From Streptococcus sp. LYSM12 (lineage in GTDB: Bacteria; Bacillota; Bacilli; Lactobacillales; Streptococcaceae), in the NCBI RefSeq assembly GCF_004569635.1, contig NZ_SPOZ01000009.1, forward strand, positions 1 through 64,000: DNA of 64,000 nt, written 5' to 3'. Below the pieces are notes generated by a model. The model had not been told where the DNA came from, made no database searches, and worked only from the letters and a program-made list of their open reading frames with translations. Both the position numbers and the translations under genes were made by a program. The stretch's first letter is position 1. Every line of letters starts with the position of its first letter. Below, one piece after another: positions 35,780-44,700 of the stretch.

Positions 35780-35962
35780 TTATTCAGCTGCAGCAGCTTT
35801 AGCGATTTTACGTCCTTTGTAGTATCCTTTCAAAGATACACGGTGAGAACGTGAGTAATCCCCAGTAGTTTCATCAAATTTTACAGATGGAGCTGTCAAT
35901 TTGTAGTGTGTACGACGTTTGTTTTTTTTCGCTTTTGATGTGCGACGTGCAGGTACTGCCAT
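35780..35962 (-). CDS. rpmF: 50S ribosomal protein L32
   Basis: 60 residues beginning [20 protein letters not shown] and containing [20 protein letters not shown], the standard L32 pattern. The C-terminal zinc Cys residues are missing (zinc-free form), matching the zinc-free L33 next to it. GGAGG-like GGAGGAAAAA lies before the start. It is transcribed divergently from hisS. Confidence 0.95.
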   Translation of the reverse strand: MAVPARRTSKAKKNKRRTHYKLTAPSVKFDETTGDYSRSHRVSLKGYYKGRKIAKAAAAE

Positions 35963-36157
35963 TTCTTTTTTCCTCCGTATGATATAAAAGGCGTAAAAAA
36001 GCGATTGAAAATAAGGAAATCATCGAACCAATCACAGGATCGGAAAGGGATTTATCTATTTTCTGAGCTTTTAGCCCGTATTCAAATACAATAATTGTAT
36101 GTATGGTCTTTGCCAACTTTATTAGGATATCATATTTTTGTTGTAAAGTAAAGTTAC

Positions 36158-36187
36158 TTGACAGAGTTTTTTTGAAAAAATTAATAG
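36158..36187 (+). promoter_or_regulatory. Candidate hisS promoter
   Basis: TTGACA (36158-36163), 18 bp, TAATAG (36182-36187). It leaves a leader of about 120 bp before the hisS start. Confidence 0.4.
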
Positions 36188-36313
36188 GCTAAATTTTTAA
36201 AGAGGAAACTTTTTAACCAATAGGAAAATCCTGTGAAATATGCTAGAATGGAAAGAAAGTACAGAAAGGAAATGTCTACCCTGCGATTTAGGGTCGTTCA
36301 TCTTATTTATTTT

Positions 36314-37594
36314 ATGAAATTGCAAAAACCTAAAGGAACTCAAGATATCTTGCCCCAAGAATCTGCCAAGTGGCAGTATGTAGAAGCCTTTGCTCGCAAC
36401 ACCTTTAGTAGATACAACTATCAAGAAATTCGCACGCCAATTTTTGAGCATTATGAAGTCATCAGTCGTTCTGTTGGAGATACGACGGATATTGTCAGCA
36501 AGGAAATGTATGATTTCTATGATAAGGGAGAGCGTCACATTACGCTTCGTCCGGAAGGAACAGCTCCTGTAGTTCGCTCTTATGTAGAGAATAAACTCTT
36601 TGCGCCTGAGGTGCAAAAGCCTGTTAAATTGTACTACATGGGCTCCATGTTTCGCTATGAGCGTCCGCAGGCAGGGCGTTTGCGTGAGTTTCACCAGATT
36701 GGTGTGGAGTGCTTTGGCTCTAATAATCCTGCGACAGATGTAGAAACGATTGCGATGGCTGCACAATTTTTCAAGGAAATTGGTATTCAAAATGTAACCT
36801 TGCATTTAAATACTTTGGGAAGTATGGAGAGCCGCACAGCTTATCGCAAGGCCTTGATTGACTATTTGACACCGCTCAAGGAAACCCTGTCAAAAGATAG
36901 CCAGCGCCGCTTGGAAGAAAATCCGCTCCGCGTTCTTGATAGCAAGGAAAAAGAAGACAAGGTAGCTGTAGCAAATGCTCCGTCTATCCTGGACTACTTG
37001 GATGAGGAAAGTCAAGTACATTTTGATACGGTGCGTGAAATGCTTGAGACCTTGAAGATTGACTATGTGATTGATACCAATATGGTGCGTGGTCTTGATT
37101 ATTACAACCATACGATTTTTGAATTTATCACAGAGGTATCTGGAAGTGAGTTGACTATCTGTGCAGGTGGTCGCTACGATGGCTTGGTCGAGTATTTTGG
37201 TGGACCGGCAACACCAGGTTTTGGCTTTGGTATGGGGTTTGAGCGCCTGCTCCTTGTACTTGAGAAGCAAGGAGTGGAACTTCCATTGAAAGAAGAACTG
37301 GATGTCTACATTGCTGTTTTAGGGCAGGAGGTGAATGACAAGGCTTTAGAGTTGGTACAGGCTCTGCGCAGTCAAGGCTTCAAGGCAGAACGTGATTATC
37401 TGGGGCGCAAGCTGAAAGCCCAGTTCAAGTCTGCGGATCAATTTCAAGCTAAACTGATTCTGACACTTGGGGAAAGCGAAGTAGAGCAAGGACAAGTGAC
37501 TGTGAAGAACAATCAAACGCGGGAAGAAATGACCGTTCCTTTGGAGCAGGTGTTGACGAATTTTACAGTTGTTTTTGAAAATATGACGAAATAA
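36314..37594 (+). CDS. hisS: Histidine--tRNA ligase
   Basis: 426 residues of a class II aminoacyl-tRNA synthetase. Motif 1 lies around [16 protein letters not shown], motif 2 is [17 protein letters not shown] near 115, the histidine-specific loop is [12 protein letters not shown] near 262, and motif 3 is [13 protein letters not shown] near 303. A C-terminal anticodon-binding domain ends the protein. The start at 36314 gives the conserved [12 protein letters not shown]. The ribosome site there is weak, and upstream in-frame ATGs at 36233 and 36272 would add non-conserved sequence. A strong terminator follows directly. Confidence 0.95.
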   Translation: MKLQKPKGTQDILPQESAKWQYVEAFARNTFSRYNYQEIRTPIFEHYEVISRSVGDTTDIVSKEMYDFYDKGERHITLRPEGTAPVVRSYVENKLFAPEVQKPVKLYYMGSMFRYERPQAGRLREFHQIGVECFGSNNPATDVETIAMAAQFFKEIGIQNVTLHLNTLGSMESRTAYRKALIDYLTPLKETLSKDSQRRLEENPLRVLDSKEKEDKVAVANAPSILDYLDEESQVHFDTVREMLETLKIDYVIDTNMVRGLDYYNHTIFEFITEVSGSELTICAGGRYDGLVEYFGGPATPGFGFGMGFERLLLVLEKQGVELPLKEELDVYIAVLGQEVNDKALELVQALRSQGFKAERDYLGRKLKAQFKSADQFQAKLILTLGESEVEQGQVTVKNNQTREEMTVPLEQVLTNFTVVFENMTK

Positions 37595-37599
37595 TCATG

Positions 37600-37638
37600 A
37601 AAATCAGGAAAACTCCTCTCAATTTTCCTGATTTTTTA
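37600..37638 (+). terminator. Terminator of hisS
   Basis: AAAATCAGGAAAA / TTTTCCTGATTTT, 13-bp perfect stem with a 10-base loop, followed by T-rich sequence. Confidence 0.85.
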
Positions 37639-37657
37639 TTTGTGAAACAAAAAAAGT

Positions 37658-37813
37658 TTGAGAAAAATATCACAATGTTAACGAAAAAAGGCAGATTTTT
37701 CGCTATATTTGAGAAAAAATCACAATATTTTTAAAATAGTTTGTGAAATATTTAACAAGTTCTTTACAAGAAGGTGGAAAAGGTGTAGAATATATTTGTG
37801 AAAAAGTTAACAA
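37658..37813 (+). promoter_or_regulatory. Array of Rex-like operators upstream of adhE
   Basis: Four sites resemble the Rex consensus TTGTGAAnnnnTTCACAA: TTGAGAAAAATATCACAA (37658-37675), TTGAGAAAAAATCACAA (37709-37725), TTGTGAAATATTTAACAA (37741-37758) and TTGTGAAAAAGTTAACAA (37796-37813). Rex represses fermentation genes when NADH/NAD+ is low, and adhE is a classical target. Confidence 0.7.
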
Positions 37814-37851
37814 ATAAAAGTTAACAGAAAACAATTTTGGAGGAACCATAG

Positions 37852-40500
37852 ATGGCTGAGAAAATAGTATCACCAGAGGAAAAAGTAGCAGAAGCTCGCA
37901 CACACGTTGACGGACTTGTTCAAAAGGGATTGGTAGCCCTTGAAGAATTTCGCCAACTGAATCAAGAGCAGGTAGATTATATCGTAGCCAAAGCGTCAGT
38001 TGCCGCTCTTGACCAACACGGAGTCCTAGCCCAACATGCACGTGAAGAAACAGGACGTGGAGTGTTTGAAGATAAGGCTACTAAAAACTTGTTTGCCTGT
38101 GAGCATGTTGTGAACAATATGCGCGGTGTAAAAACAGTAGGCATCATTGAAGATGACGAAGTAACAGGTTTGACCTTGATTGCAGAGCCAGTTGGTGTTA
38201 TCTGTGGTGTAACTCCAACTACCAACCCGACCTCAACAGCTATCTTTAAATCATTGATTGCTCTTAAAACGCGCAATCCAATTATCTTTGCTTTCCACCC
38301 GTCTGCTCAAGAATCATCTGCACATGCAGCTCGTATCGTTTATGAAGCAGCGGTAGCAGCTGGTGCTCCTGAAAACTGTATCCAGTGGATTACAAAACCG
38401 TCAATGGAAGCAACTTCTGAGTTGATGAAACATGATGGTATCGCAACAATCCTTGCAACAGGTGGTAATGCTATGGTGCGTGCGGCGTACTCATGTGGAA
38501 AACCAGCTCTTGGTGTAGGTGCGGGTAATGTGCCAGCTTATGTTGAAAAATCAGCAAATATTCGCCAAGCAGCGCATGATATCGTAATGTCTAAATCGTT
38601 TGATAATGGTATGGTATGTGCGTCTGAACAAGCGGTGATTATCGATAAAGAAATCTATGATGATTTTGTAAAAGAATTCAAGTCCTACCATGTTTACTTT
38701 GTTAATAAGAAAGAAAAAGCCCTTCTCGAAGAGTTCTGCTTTGGTGCCAAAGCCAACAGTAAAAACTGTGGCGAAGCAAAATTGAATGCAGATATCGTTG
38801 GTAAACCAGCTGCATGGATTGCGGAGCAAGCAGGTTTTAAAGTGCCAGAGGGAACTAATATTCTTGCGGCAGAAGTTGCAGAAGTAGGTCCAAAGGAACC
38901 ATTGACACGTGAAAAATTATCACCAGTCATCGCTGTCTTGAAATCAGAATCTCGTGAAGATGGTATGGAAAAAGCAAGCCAAATGGTTGAATTTAATGGC
39001 CTAGGTCACTCTGCGGCTATCCATACAGAAGATGAAGACTTGGCCAAAGAATTTGGAACGCGTGTCAAAGCTATCCGTGTTATCTGGAATTCTCCATCTA
39101 CTTTTGGTGGTATCGGTGATGTTTACAATGCCTTTCTCCCTTCATTGACACTCGGTTGTGGTTCTTATGGTCGCAACTCAATCAGTGATAACGTGAGCGC
39201 CTTGAACTTATTGAACATTAAAAAAGTGGGAAGACGGAGAAATAATATGCAATGGTTTAAAGTTCCATCAAAAATTTATTTTGAACGTGACTCAATCCAA
39301 TACCTCCAAAAAATGGCAGGTGTCGAACGTGTCATGATCGTAGCCGATGAATTGATTGTCAAACTCGGTTTCGTTCAACGGGTCATCGAGCAATTGCAAT
39401 TACGTACCAATAAAGTCATGTATACAGTGTTCTCAGATATTGAGCCAGATCCAGACATTACAACTGTTGAACGTGGTGCAGAAGCGATGAAATCATTCGC
39501 ACCAGATACCATTATTGCTATTGGTGGTGGTTCTGTCATGGATGCTGCGAAAATTATGTGGCTCTTCTATGAACAACCAGAAGTAGACTTCCGCGATTTG
39601 GTACAAAAATTCATGGATATTCGGAAACGTGCCTTCCGCTTCCCAGAATTGGGTCAAAAAGCTAAATACGTTGGTATTCCAACAACATCAGGTACAGGTT
39701 CAGAAGTGACACCATTTGCCGTCATCTCTGACAAGAAAAATAACCGCAAATATCCTCTTGCTGACTACTCATTGACGCCAACGATTGCGATTGTAGATCC
39801 AGCTCTTGTCTTAACAGTTCCAGGATTTGTAGCAGCAGATACAGGTATGGATGTCTTGACGCACGCGACTGAAGCCTATGTTTCTCAAATGGCGAATGAC
39901 TATACAGACGGTATTGCACTTCAAGCGATTAAACTTGTTTTTGAAAACCTTGAAAATTCTGTTAAGAATGCAGACTTTACTTCTCGCGAGAAGATGCACA
40001 ATGCCTCTACAATGGCAGGGATGGCTTTTGCCAATGCTTTCCTAGGAATTTCTCACTCCATTGCCCACAAGCTCGGTGGACGTTTCCACACAGTTCACGG
40101 TCGTACCAATGCTATCTTGCTACCATATGTTATCCGTTACAACGGTACACGTCCAGCTAAAGCAGCAACATGGCCTAAATACAACTACTACCGTGCAGAT
40201 GAGCGCTACCAAGAGATTGCTCGCATGCTAGGCTTGCCAGCTTCAACTCCAGAAGAAGCTGTGGAATCTTATGCGAAAGCAGTGTATGATCTTGGTGAAC
40301 GCGTTGGAATCAAGATGAATCTAAGAGAGCAAGGTGTTGATGAAAAAGAATTGAAGAAATACTCACGTGAGTTGGCTCTTCTTGCCTATGAAGATCAATG
40401 TACACCTGCAAATCCACGTCTTCCAATGGTGGATCATATGCAAGAAATCATTGAAGATGCTTACTATGGCTATAAAGAACGCCCAGGTCGTATCAAATAA
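37852..40500 (+). CDS. adhE: Bifunctional acetaldehyde-CoA / alcohol dehydrogenase
   Basis: 882 residues. The N-terminal half is a CoA-acylating aldehyde dehydrogenase, with the catalytic Cys in FDNGMVCASEQAV near 255. From about 465 (MQWFKVPSKIYFE) the iron-dependent alcohol dehydrogenase begins, with the NAD motif IAIGGGSVMDAAK near 555, GIPTTSGTGSEVTPFA near 607 and metal ligands in HSIAHKLGG and FHTVHGRTNA near 740-755. It converts acetyl-CoA to ethanol with two NADH in mixed-acid fermentation; the enzyme usually forms spirosomes. GGAGG precedes the ATG. Rex sites upstream indicate redox control. Confidence 0.96.
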   Translation: MAEKIVSPEEKVAEARTHVDGLVQKGLVALEEFRQLNQEQVDYIVAKASVAALDQHGVLAQHAREETGRGVFEDKATKNLFACEHVVNNMRGVKTVGIIEDDEVTGLTLIAEPVGVICGVTPTTNPTSTAIFKSLIALKTRNPIIFAFHPSAQESSAHAARIVYEAAVAAGAPENCIQWITKPSMEATSELMKHDGIATILATGGNAMVRAAYSCGKPALGVGAGNVPAYVEKSANIRQAAHDIVMSKSFDNGMVCASEQAVIIDKEIYDDFVKEFKSYHVYFVNKKEKALLEEFCFGAKANSKNCGEAKLNADIVGKPAAWIAEQAGFKVPEGTNILAAEVAEVGPKEPLTREKLSPVIAVLKSESREDGMEKASQMVEFNGLGHSAAIHTEDEDLAKEFGTRVKAIRVIWNSPSTFGGIGDVYNAFLPSLTLGCGSYGRNSISDNVSALNLLNIKKVGRRRNNMQWFKVPSKIYFERDSIQYLQKMAGVERVMIVADELIVKLGFVQRVIEQLQLRTNKVMYTVFSDIEPDPDITTVERGAEAMKSFAPDTIIAIGGGSVMDAAKIMWLFYEQPEVDFRDLVQKFMDIRKRAFRFPELGQKAKYVGIPTTSGTGSEVTPFAVISDKKNNRKYPLADYSLTPTIAIVDPALVLTVPGFVAADTGMDVLTHATEAYVSQMANDYTDGIALQAIKLVFENLENSVKNADFTSREKMHNASTMAGMAFANAFLGISHSIAHKLGGRFHTVHGRTNAILLPYVIRYNGTRPAKAATWPKYNYYRADERYQEIARMLGLPASTPEEAVESYAKAVYDLGERVGIKMNLREQGVDEKELKKYSRELALLAYEDQCTPANPRLPMVDHMQEIIEDAYYGYKERPGRIK

Positions 40501-40530
40501 GGATGACCATTCCCCAATAAAATAAAACGA

Positions 40531-40578
40531 GAGCAAGGACAATTGTGAGGTTGAAGTCTAGATTGTCCTTGCTCTTTT
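40531..40578 (+). terminator. Terminator of adhE
   Basis: GAGCAAGGACAAT / ATTGTCCTTGCTC, 13-bp perfect stem followed by TTTTATTT. MITE copy G starts immediately after. Confidence 0.85.
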
Positions 40579-40581
40579 ATT

Positions 40582-40687
40582 TATAGTCTTTTCGTTTGCT
40601 TTTAGTACTAGGCAAGGAGCTGTAAGCTATGCTAGAGTACAGCAAAGCGAGTGAACGAGGTAATAAAAGATAAACGAAATGACTATA
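40582..40687 (-). repeat. MITE copy G
   Basis: 106 bp, inverse orientation, subtype 1, inserted just behind the adhE terminator. Confidence 0.85.
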
Positions 40688-41050
40688 TCACGCTACGCTA
40701 ATACACTATCTGAGGGGGCATAATGCTTCAGACATTCCCCACTGGGTCGTTTTTTCGTATCCGTAAGTGAAGAAAGCAGGTAACAGCTAGGTCGTTGTAT
40801 CGCTTTTTGTACCAGTTAGGGCAGTAGTAAAAGAAATGTGCCATTACCTTTGTTAGACTTCTCTTTATCAGCCTTAGAGGTTTGGAAAATCTTTGAAGCT
40901 GTGTGGAAAGGAAACGAATGTCTTTTGTTATGGCTGGTTTCCGAGTTCGTATGTTTGGTTATAAGAAAGTAGTTTCTCAAAATTTCCTTAATTGGGGATT
41001 TAGTAACTCCGAATAAGGATTTTTTGAAAGTACTTTCTTTATTTGGATAT
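40688..41050 (+). promoter_or_regulatory. Non-coding region with two candidate NanR/RpiR operators
   Basis: No gene is visible. GAAAGTACTTTC (41026-41037) is a perfect palindrome, and GAAAGTAGTTTC (40965-40976) differs at one base. They are 61 bp apart, about six helix turns, just before the esterase promoter. A related palindrome AAAGTAGCTACTTT (51245-51258) precedes the sialate lyase gene. The RpiR protein encoded at 54527 is the obvious candidate to bind them. Confidence 0.45.
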
Positions 41051-41054
41051 GTTG

Positions 41055-41099
41055 TTGAAAATATTTCATAAAGTGGTATACTGAATGTAAAGGCTTACA
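41055..41099 (+). promoter_or_regulatory. Promoter and cre-like site of the sialoglycan region
   Basis: TTGAAA (41055-41060), 16 bp, TATACT (41077-41082), then TGTAAAGGCTTACA (41086-41099), a palindromic sequence close to the CcpA cre consensus covering the transcription start. Confidence 0.5.
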
Positions 41100-41123
41100 T
41101 AAAATGTGGAGGGAGATAAAAGA

Positions 41124-42116
41124 ATGAACGGCTCTGGGTTACTAGAGGAAATAAAGACCTATCGTGGACGTGATGAGGTGCCAGTTGACTTTGATGACTT
41201 TTGGGATCAGGCGATTGCAGATTTGGAGCTTCCAGTGGTTTATCGTTTAGTTGAAAAAGATTTTGGTCTTCCGAGCGTGGATTGTTATGAGATTCAATTT
41301 GACGGGACGAATGGTGGAAAGGTCTATGCTCGCATGGTTTTGCCAAGGAAGTCAGAAAAGGTTCCTATGGTCTTCCATTTCCATGGCTATATGGGGCGTG
41401 GTTTGGATTGGCCAGATATGCTGGCTTATACGACAGCGGGTTATGGCATGGTTTCCATGGATGTCCGTGGGCAGTCAGGTTATTCACTGGATGGAGCTAG
41501 AAATGTTCGTGGTAACACGGTCAAAGGTCAGATTCTTCGTGGTGTTGTTGATGGTCCAGATCATCTCTTTTACAAGGATATCTATCTGGATGTCTATACG
41601 CTGATAGAGTTGGTGGCAGGTCTTGAACGTGTAGATGAGGCGCGTCTATCGAGCTATGGGGGTTCGCAAGGTGGAGCTCTAGCGCTTGTGGCAGCGGCGC
41701 TCAATCCTCGGATTACAAATACTGTTGCGATCTATCCTTTCCTTTGTGATTTTAGACGGGTCTTGGAGATTGGGAACACCAGTGAGGCTTACGATGAGAT
41801 TTTCCGTTATTTCAAATTTCACGATCCTTTCCATGAAACAAAAGAAGAGGTTTTTGCGACCCTGGCTTATATTGATGTGAAAAATTTTGCCCATCGCATT
41901 AAGAGTTCAGTCAAGATGATTACGGGTCTTAATGATACCGTTTGCTATCCAGTCACTCAATTTGCGATGTATAACCGCTTAGAATGTGAAAAAGAGTATC
42001 ACTTACTACCAGAGTACGGCCATGAAGGGATGTTTGTCTATGTGAACAATAAGGTATTCAACTGGCTCTGTGGAACACGTTTTGAAAGCAAATCACTATT
42101 TGCAGAGTGTAAATAA
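41124..42116 (+). CDS. Acetylxylan-esterase-type (AXE1, CE7) carbohydrate deacetylase
   Basis: 330 residues, alpha/beta hydrolase. FHFHGYMGRGLDW near 94 gives the oxyanion hole, SSYGGSQGGALAL near 176 the nucleophile Ser, TGLNDTVC near 268 the Asp, and EYGHEG near 297 the His. The family (cephalosporin-C deacetylase / acetyl xylan esterase) removes O-acetyl groups from small sugars and oligosaccharides and is cytosolic; no signal peptide is present. At the head of a sialic acid locus it may deacetylate O-acetylated sialic acids or glycans. The ATG at 41124 follows GGAGGGAG; the frame is open from 41106. Confidence 0.85.
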   Translation: MNGSGLLEEIKTYRGRDEVPVDFDDFWDQAIADLELPVVYRLVEKDFGLPSVDCYEIQFDGTNGGKVYARMVLPRKSEKVPMVFHFHGYMGRGLDWPDMLAYTTAGYGMVSMDVRGQSGYSLDGARNVRGNTVKGQILRGVVDGPDHLFYKDIYLDVYTLIELVAGLERVDEARLSSYGGSQGGALALVAAALNPRITNTVAIYPFLCDFRRVLEIGNTSEAYDEIFRYFKFHDPFHETKEEVFATLAYIDVKNFAHRIKSSVKMITGLNDTVCYPVTQFAMYNRLECEKEYHLLPEYGHEGMFVYVNNKVFNWLCGTRFESKSLFAECK

Positions 42117-42171
42117 GTCATTTCTTTCGTGGAAAATGAGGCTATGATAAGCCTTGTTTTTAACAGGAAAA

Positions 42172-42185
42172 AGAAAGCGCTTTAC
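42172..42185 (+). promoter_or_regulatory. cre (CcpA) site upstream of the importer genes
   Basis: AGAAAGCGCTTTAC matches the cre core TGAAAnCGnTTnCA well and lies 45 bp before the first permease gene. Confidence 0.6.
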
Positions 42186-42229
42186 TTTAATGGGTAGTTG
42201 GATAGAAAAGAAAGTATGAGGAGGTTAAT

Positions 42230-43162
42230 ATGAGGTTAGAAAAGGCAACTAAAAATCGTCAGAAATGGTTGAAAGATGTTAAAAAGAATATTCCCTTTCT
42301 GTTGATGTTAGCTGTTCCATTGATTTTTTTAATTATCTTTAGTTATGGACCTATGTATGGAGTTCTAATAGCTTTTAAGAAATTCACACCACGATTGGGC
42401 ATTTTAGGAAGCCATTGGAATAACTTTGCTCACTTTAAGAAAATGTTTTCTGACTTTCTATTTTTACGAGCTATAAAAAATACACTGATTATTAGTTTCT
42501 TAAAAATATTGATTGGTTTCCCTGCGCCAATTCTGTTGGCTATTTTGCTTAGCGAGTTGAAGTTTATACGATTTAAGAAGATAGCACAAACGATTTCTTA
42601 CTTGCCCTATTTCTTATCCTGGGTAGTGATTGCAGCCATGATGATAGAAGTATTTTCTCCGCAAAGAGGGATTGTAAATGCGGTCATTGGATTTTTTGGA
42701 GTACGCCCAATCAACTTTTTATCAGAGGAATCTACATTTGTTTCTATGCTCATTATGTCAGATATTTGGCAGAGTATTGGATATGGTTCGATTGTCTATC
42801 TGGCAGCTATTACGGGAGTAAATCCAGCTTTATACGAAGCAGCTGACTTGGATGGGGCGAGCCGTATTCAAAGGATTCGTTATGTCACGATTCCTAGTAT
42901 TATGCCCGTTATTTTGGTGATGTTTCTCTTACGGATAGGTTCGGTATTGCAGGCAGGGTTTGATCAAGTTTTAAATCTGTATAATCCAGCGGTATACAAT
43001 GTTGCGGACATTATCGACACATATGTATACAGGGTCGGTTTGATAGGCTTTAATTTTGATTACTCTACAGCAGTGGGATTGTTCCAAAATGCAGTAGGAT
43101 TAGTTTTGGTAGTCTTTTCGAATCTATTGATTAAAAAATTAACTGGTCGTAAAATTCTGTAG
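42230..43162 (+). CDS. Carbohydrate ABC importer permease, LplB type
   Basis: 310 residues, six membrane helices. The N-terminus IPFLLMLAVPLIFLIIFSYGPMYGVLIAFK is typical of LplB/YtcP-class CUT1 permeases. The cytoplasmic EAA loop is EAADLDGASRIQRIRYVTIP near 204. It pairs with the next permease and the lipoprotein at 44701. These transporters take up oligosaccharides such as complex polysaccharide fragments. GAGGAGG lies before the ATG. Confidence 0.88.
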   Translation: MRLEKATKNRQKWLKDVKKNIPFLLMLAVPLIFLIIFSYGPMYGVLIAFKKFTPRLGILGSHWNNFAHFKKMFSDFLFLRAIKNTLIISFLKILIGFPAPILLAILLSELKFIRFKKIAQTISYLPYFLSWVVIAAMMIEVFSPQRGIVNAVIGFFGVRPINFLSEESTFVSMLIMSDIWQSIGYGSIVYLAAITGVNPALYEAADLDGASRIQRIRYVTIPSIMPVILVMFLLRIGSVLQAGFDQVLNLYNPAVYNVADIIDTYVYRVGLIGFNFDYSTAVGLFQNAVGLVLVVFSNLLIKKLTGRKIL

Positions 43163-43177
43163 AGTGGGAGGGAAGAT

Positions 43178-44056
43178 ATGTTAAAAAAGAAAATAACGTT
43201 GTTTGATATATGTAATCTGACCTTTATGGCTATATTGATGATATCTATTCTTTACCCATTGTGGAATCAAATTGTTCTATCTTTCAGTGAGGCAAGTACG
43301 ACGTCGGGTTTAGGAATTTCACTGTGGCCAAGGAAGTGGTCTACAGAGGCCTATGCGTACATATTTTCATACGGTAATGTAGGTGTTGCGTATATCAACA
43401 CGATTATTAGAACTGTTTTGGGAACATTATTGATTGTTACAACAACTGTTTTGGCCGCCTACCCACTCTCTCGAGATGACTTACCATTTCGATGGTTCTT
43501 TATGGGAATGTTTGTCTTGTCGATGTATCTGAATGGTGGGATGATTCCTCGCTATTTATTGGTTCGTGATTTAGGATTATTAGATACTCGTTGGGCGCTC
43601 ATTTTACCTGCAGCAGTGGGATCTTCTTATATTATTATTCTAAGAAATTTCTTTAGAGGGATCAGTAAGGAGATTGAAGAATCTGCAGTTATTGATGGGG
43701 CGACCCCGTTTCAAATTTTAATTCGTATTATCCTGCCTCTATCTAAGCCGATTTTAGTGACGATAGCCTTGTGGGCTGCAGTGTACCATTGGAATGAGTG
43801 GTTTGCAGCACAAATATACGTCAAGGATAAAAGCTTAGACGTGTTGCAAACGATTGTTCGTAATATGTTGATAGATGTTGATCCTACAAAAATGGAATCG
43901 CAAGTTTCAGGAGTAGGTGCAGAATCAGCTAAGTTATTACTTTCCAATGTTCGGGCGGCGACGGTTATGGTGTCAATAGGTCCAATAGTGGCAGTATATC
44001 CGTTTGCGCAAAAGTACTTTATCCAAGGTTTGCAACTGGGAGGAGTAAAGGAGTAA
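43178..44056 (+). CDS. Carbohydrate ABC importer permease, YtcP type
   Basis: 292 residues, six helices, second CUT1 permease. The EAA loop is EESAVIDGATPFQILIRIILP near 168, and the C-terminus ends with FAQKYFIQGLQLGGVKE, a motif usual in this subgroup. GGGAGGGAAG precedes the ATG, and the gene is 15 bp after its partner. No ATPase gene is present nearby, so a shared ATPase such as MsmK elsewhere in the genome would energise the transporter, as established for other streptococcal sugar importers. Confidence 0.88.
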   Translation: MLKKKITLFDICNLTFMAILMISILYPLWNQIVLSFSEASTTSGLGISLWPRKWSTEAYAYIFSYGNVGVAYINTIIRTVLGTLLIVTTTVLAAYPLSRDDLPFRWFFMGMFVLSMYLNGGMIPRYLLVRDLGLLDTRWALILPAAVGSSYIIILRNFFRGISKEIEESAVIDGATPFQILIRIILPLSKPILVTIALWAAVYHWNEWFAAQIYVKDKSLDVLQTIVRNMLIDVDPTKMESQVSGVGAESAKLLLSNVRAATVMVSIGPIVAVYPFAQKYFIQGLQLGGVKE

Positions 44057-44063
44057 ACGAAGT

Positions 44064-44687
44064 ATGGGCGGCATTTTTCATCCAAATGGTCTAGCCATGA
44101 AATGTATGAACTGGCTTGCTGATATGTGTCAGATTCAATTATTATGGATATTCTATAGCTTACGAGGAGGAATTGTATTAGGTCTTTTTCCAGCAACAAG
44201 AGCGATGTTTTATATGCATAGACAGTTAATCATGAAGAATGAGGTGGCTTCTTTGTCTCAACAGTTTAAAATGGAATATCGCCAACATTTCAAACGAGCG
44301 AATCAAATGGGGTATGTCATCAGTGGCATAGGTGCGTTCTTGATGCTCTATCTTCGTTCCACGTTATTGCTGAAAATCGATTTTGCGTTTTATTTCATAG
44401 CTTTAGCATATGCATTAGTCGTTTTCTTTATATTGTTGAATTTATATATGCTAGTGATGCTCTCTCATCTAAAATTAGATGAGAAAGAAGTATGGAGACA
44501 GGCTTTATTTGTTATCTTCCTATCTCCAGGTCACACGTTGCTTATTTTGTTAGTACTATTTGCATTCTTTTTTATGGTTAGAGTCATTCCGGTATTGACT
44601 CCAGTACTATTAATTGCAGTACTGTCTTATGTTGTTTCGTATGTAGCATTAAAGGCTATCAATAAAGTTATTTGTCACTATCAATAA
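44064..44687 (+). CDS. YesL/DUF624-family membrane protein
   Basis: 207 residues with about five membrane helices. It carries the DUF624 pattern near the start (NWLADMCQIQLLWIFYSLRGGIVLGLFPATRAMF), with LLWI, G and PA.RA positions conserved. Such proteins accompany LplB/YtcP importers in many Firmicutes, but their function is not known. GGAG lies at the end of the permease gene, 8 bp upstream. It is encoded between permeases and binding protein, so it is part of the transport operon. Confidence 0.8.
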   Translation: MGGIFHPNGLAMKCMNWLADMCQIQLLWIFYSLRGGIVLGLFPATRAMFYMHRQLIMKNEVASLSQQFKMEYRQHFKRANQMGYVISGIGAFLMLYLRSTLLLKIDFAFYFIALAYALVVFFILLNLYMLVMLSHLKLDEKEVWRQALFVIFLSPGHTLLILLVLFAFFFMVRVIPVLTPVLLIAVLSYVVSYVALKAINKVICHYQ

Positions 44688-44700
44688 GGAGGGATATAAA

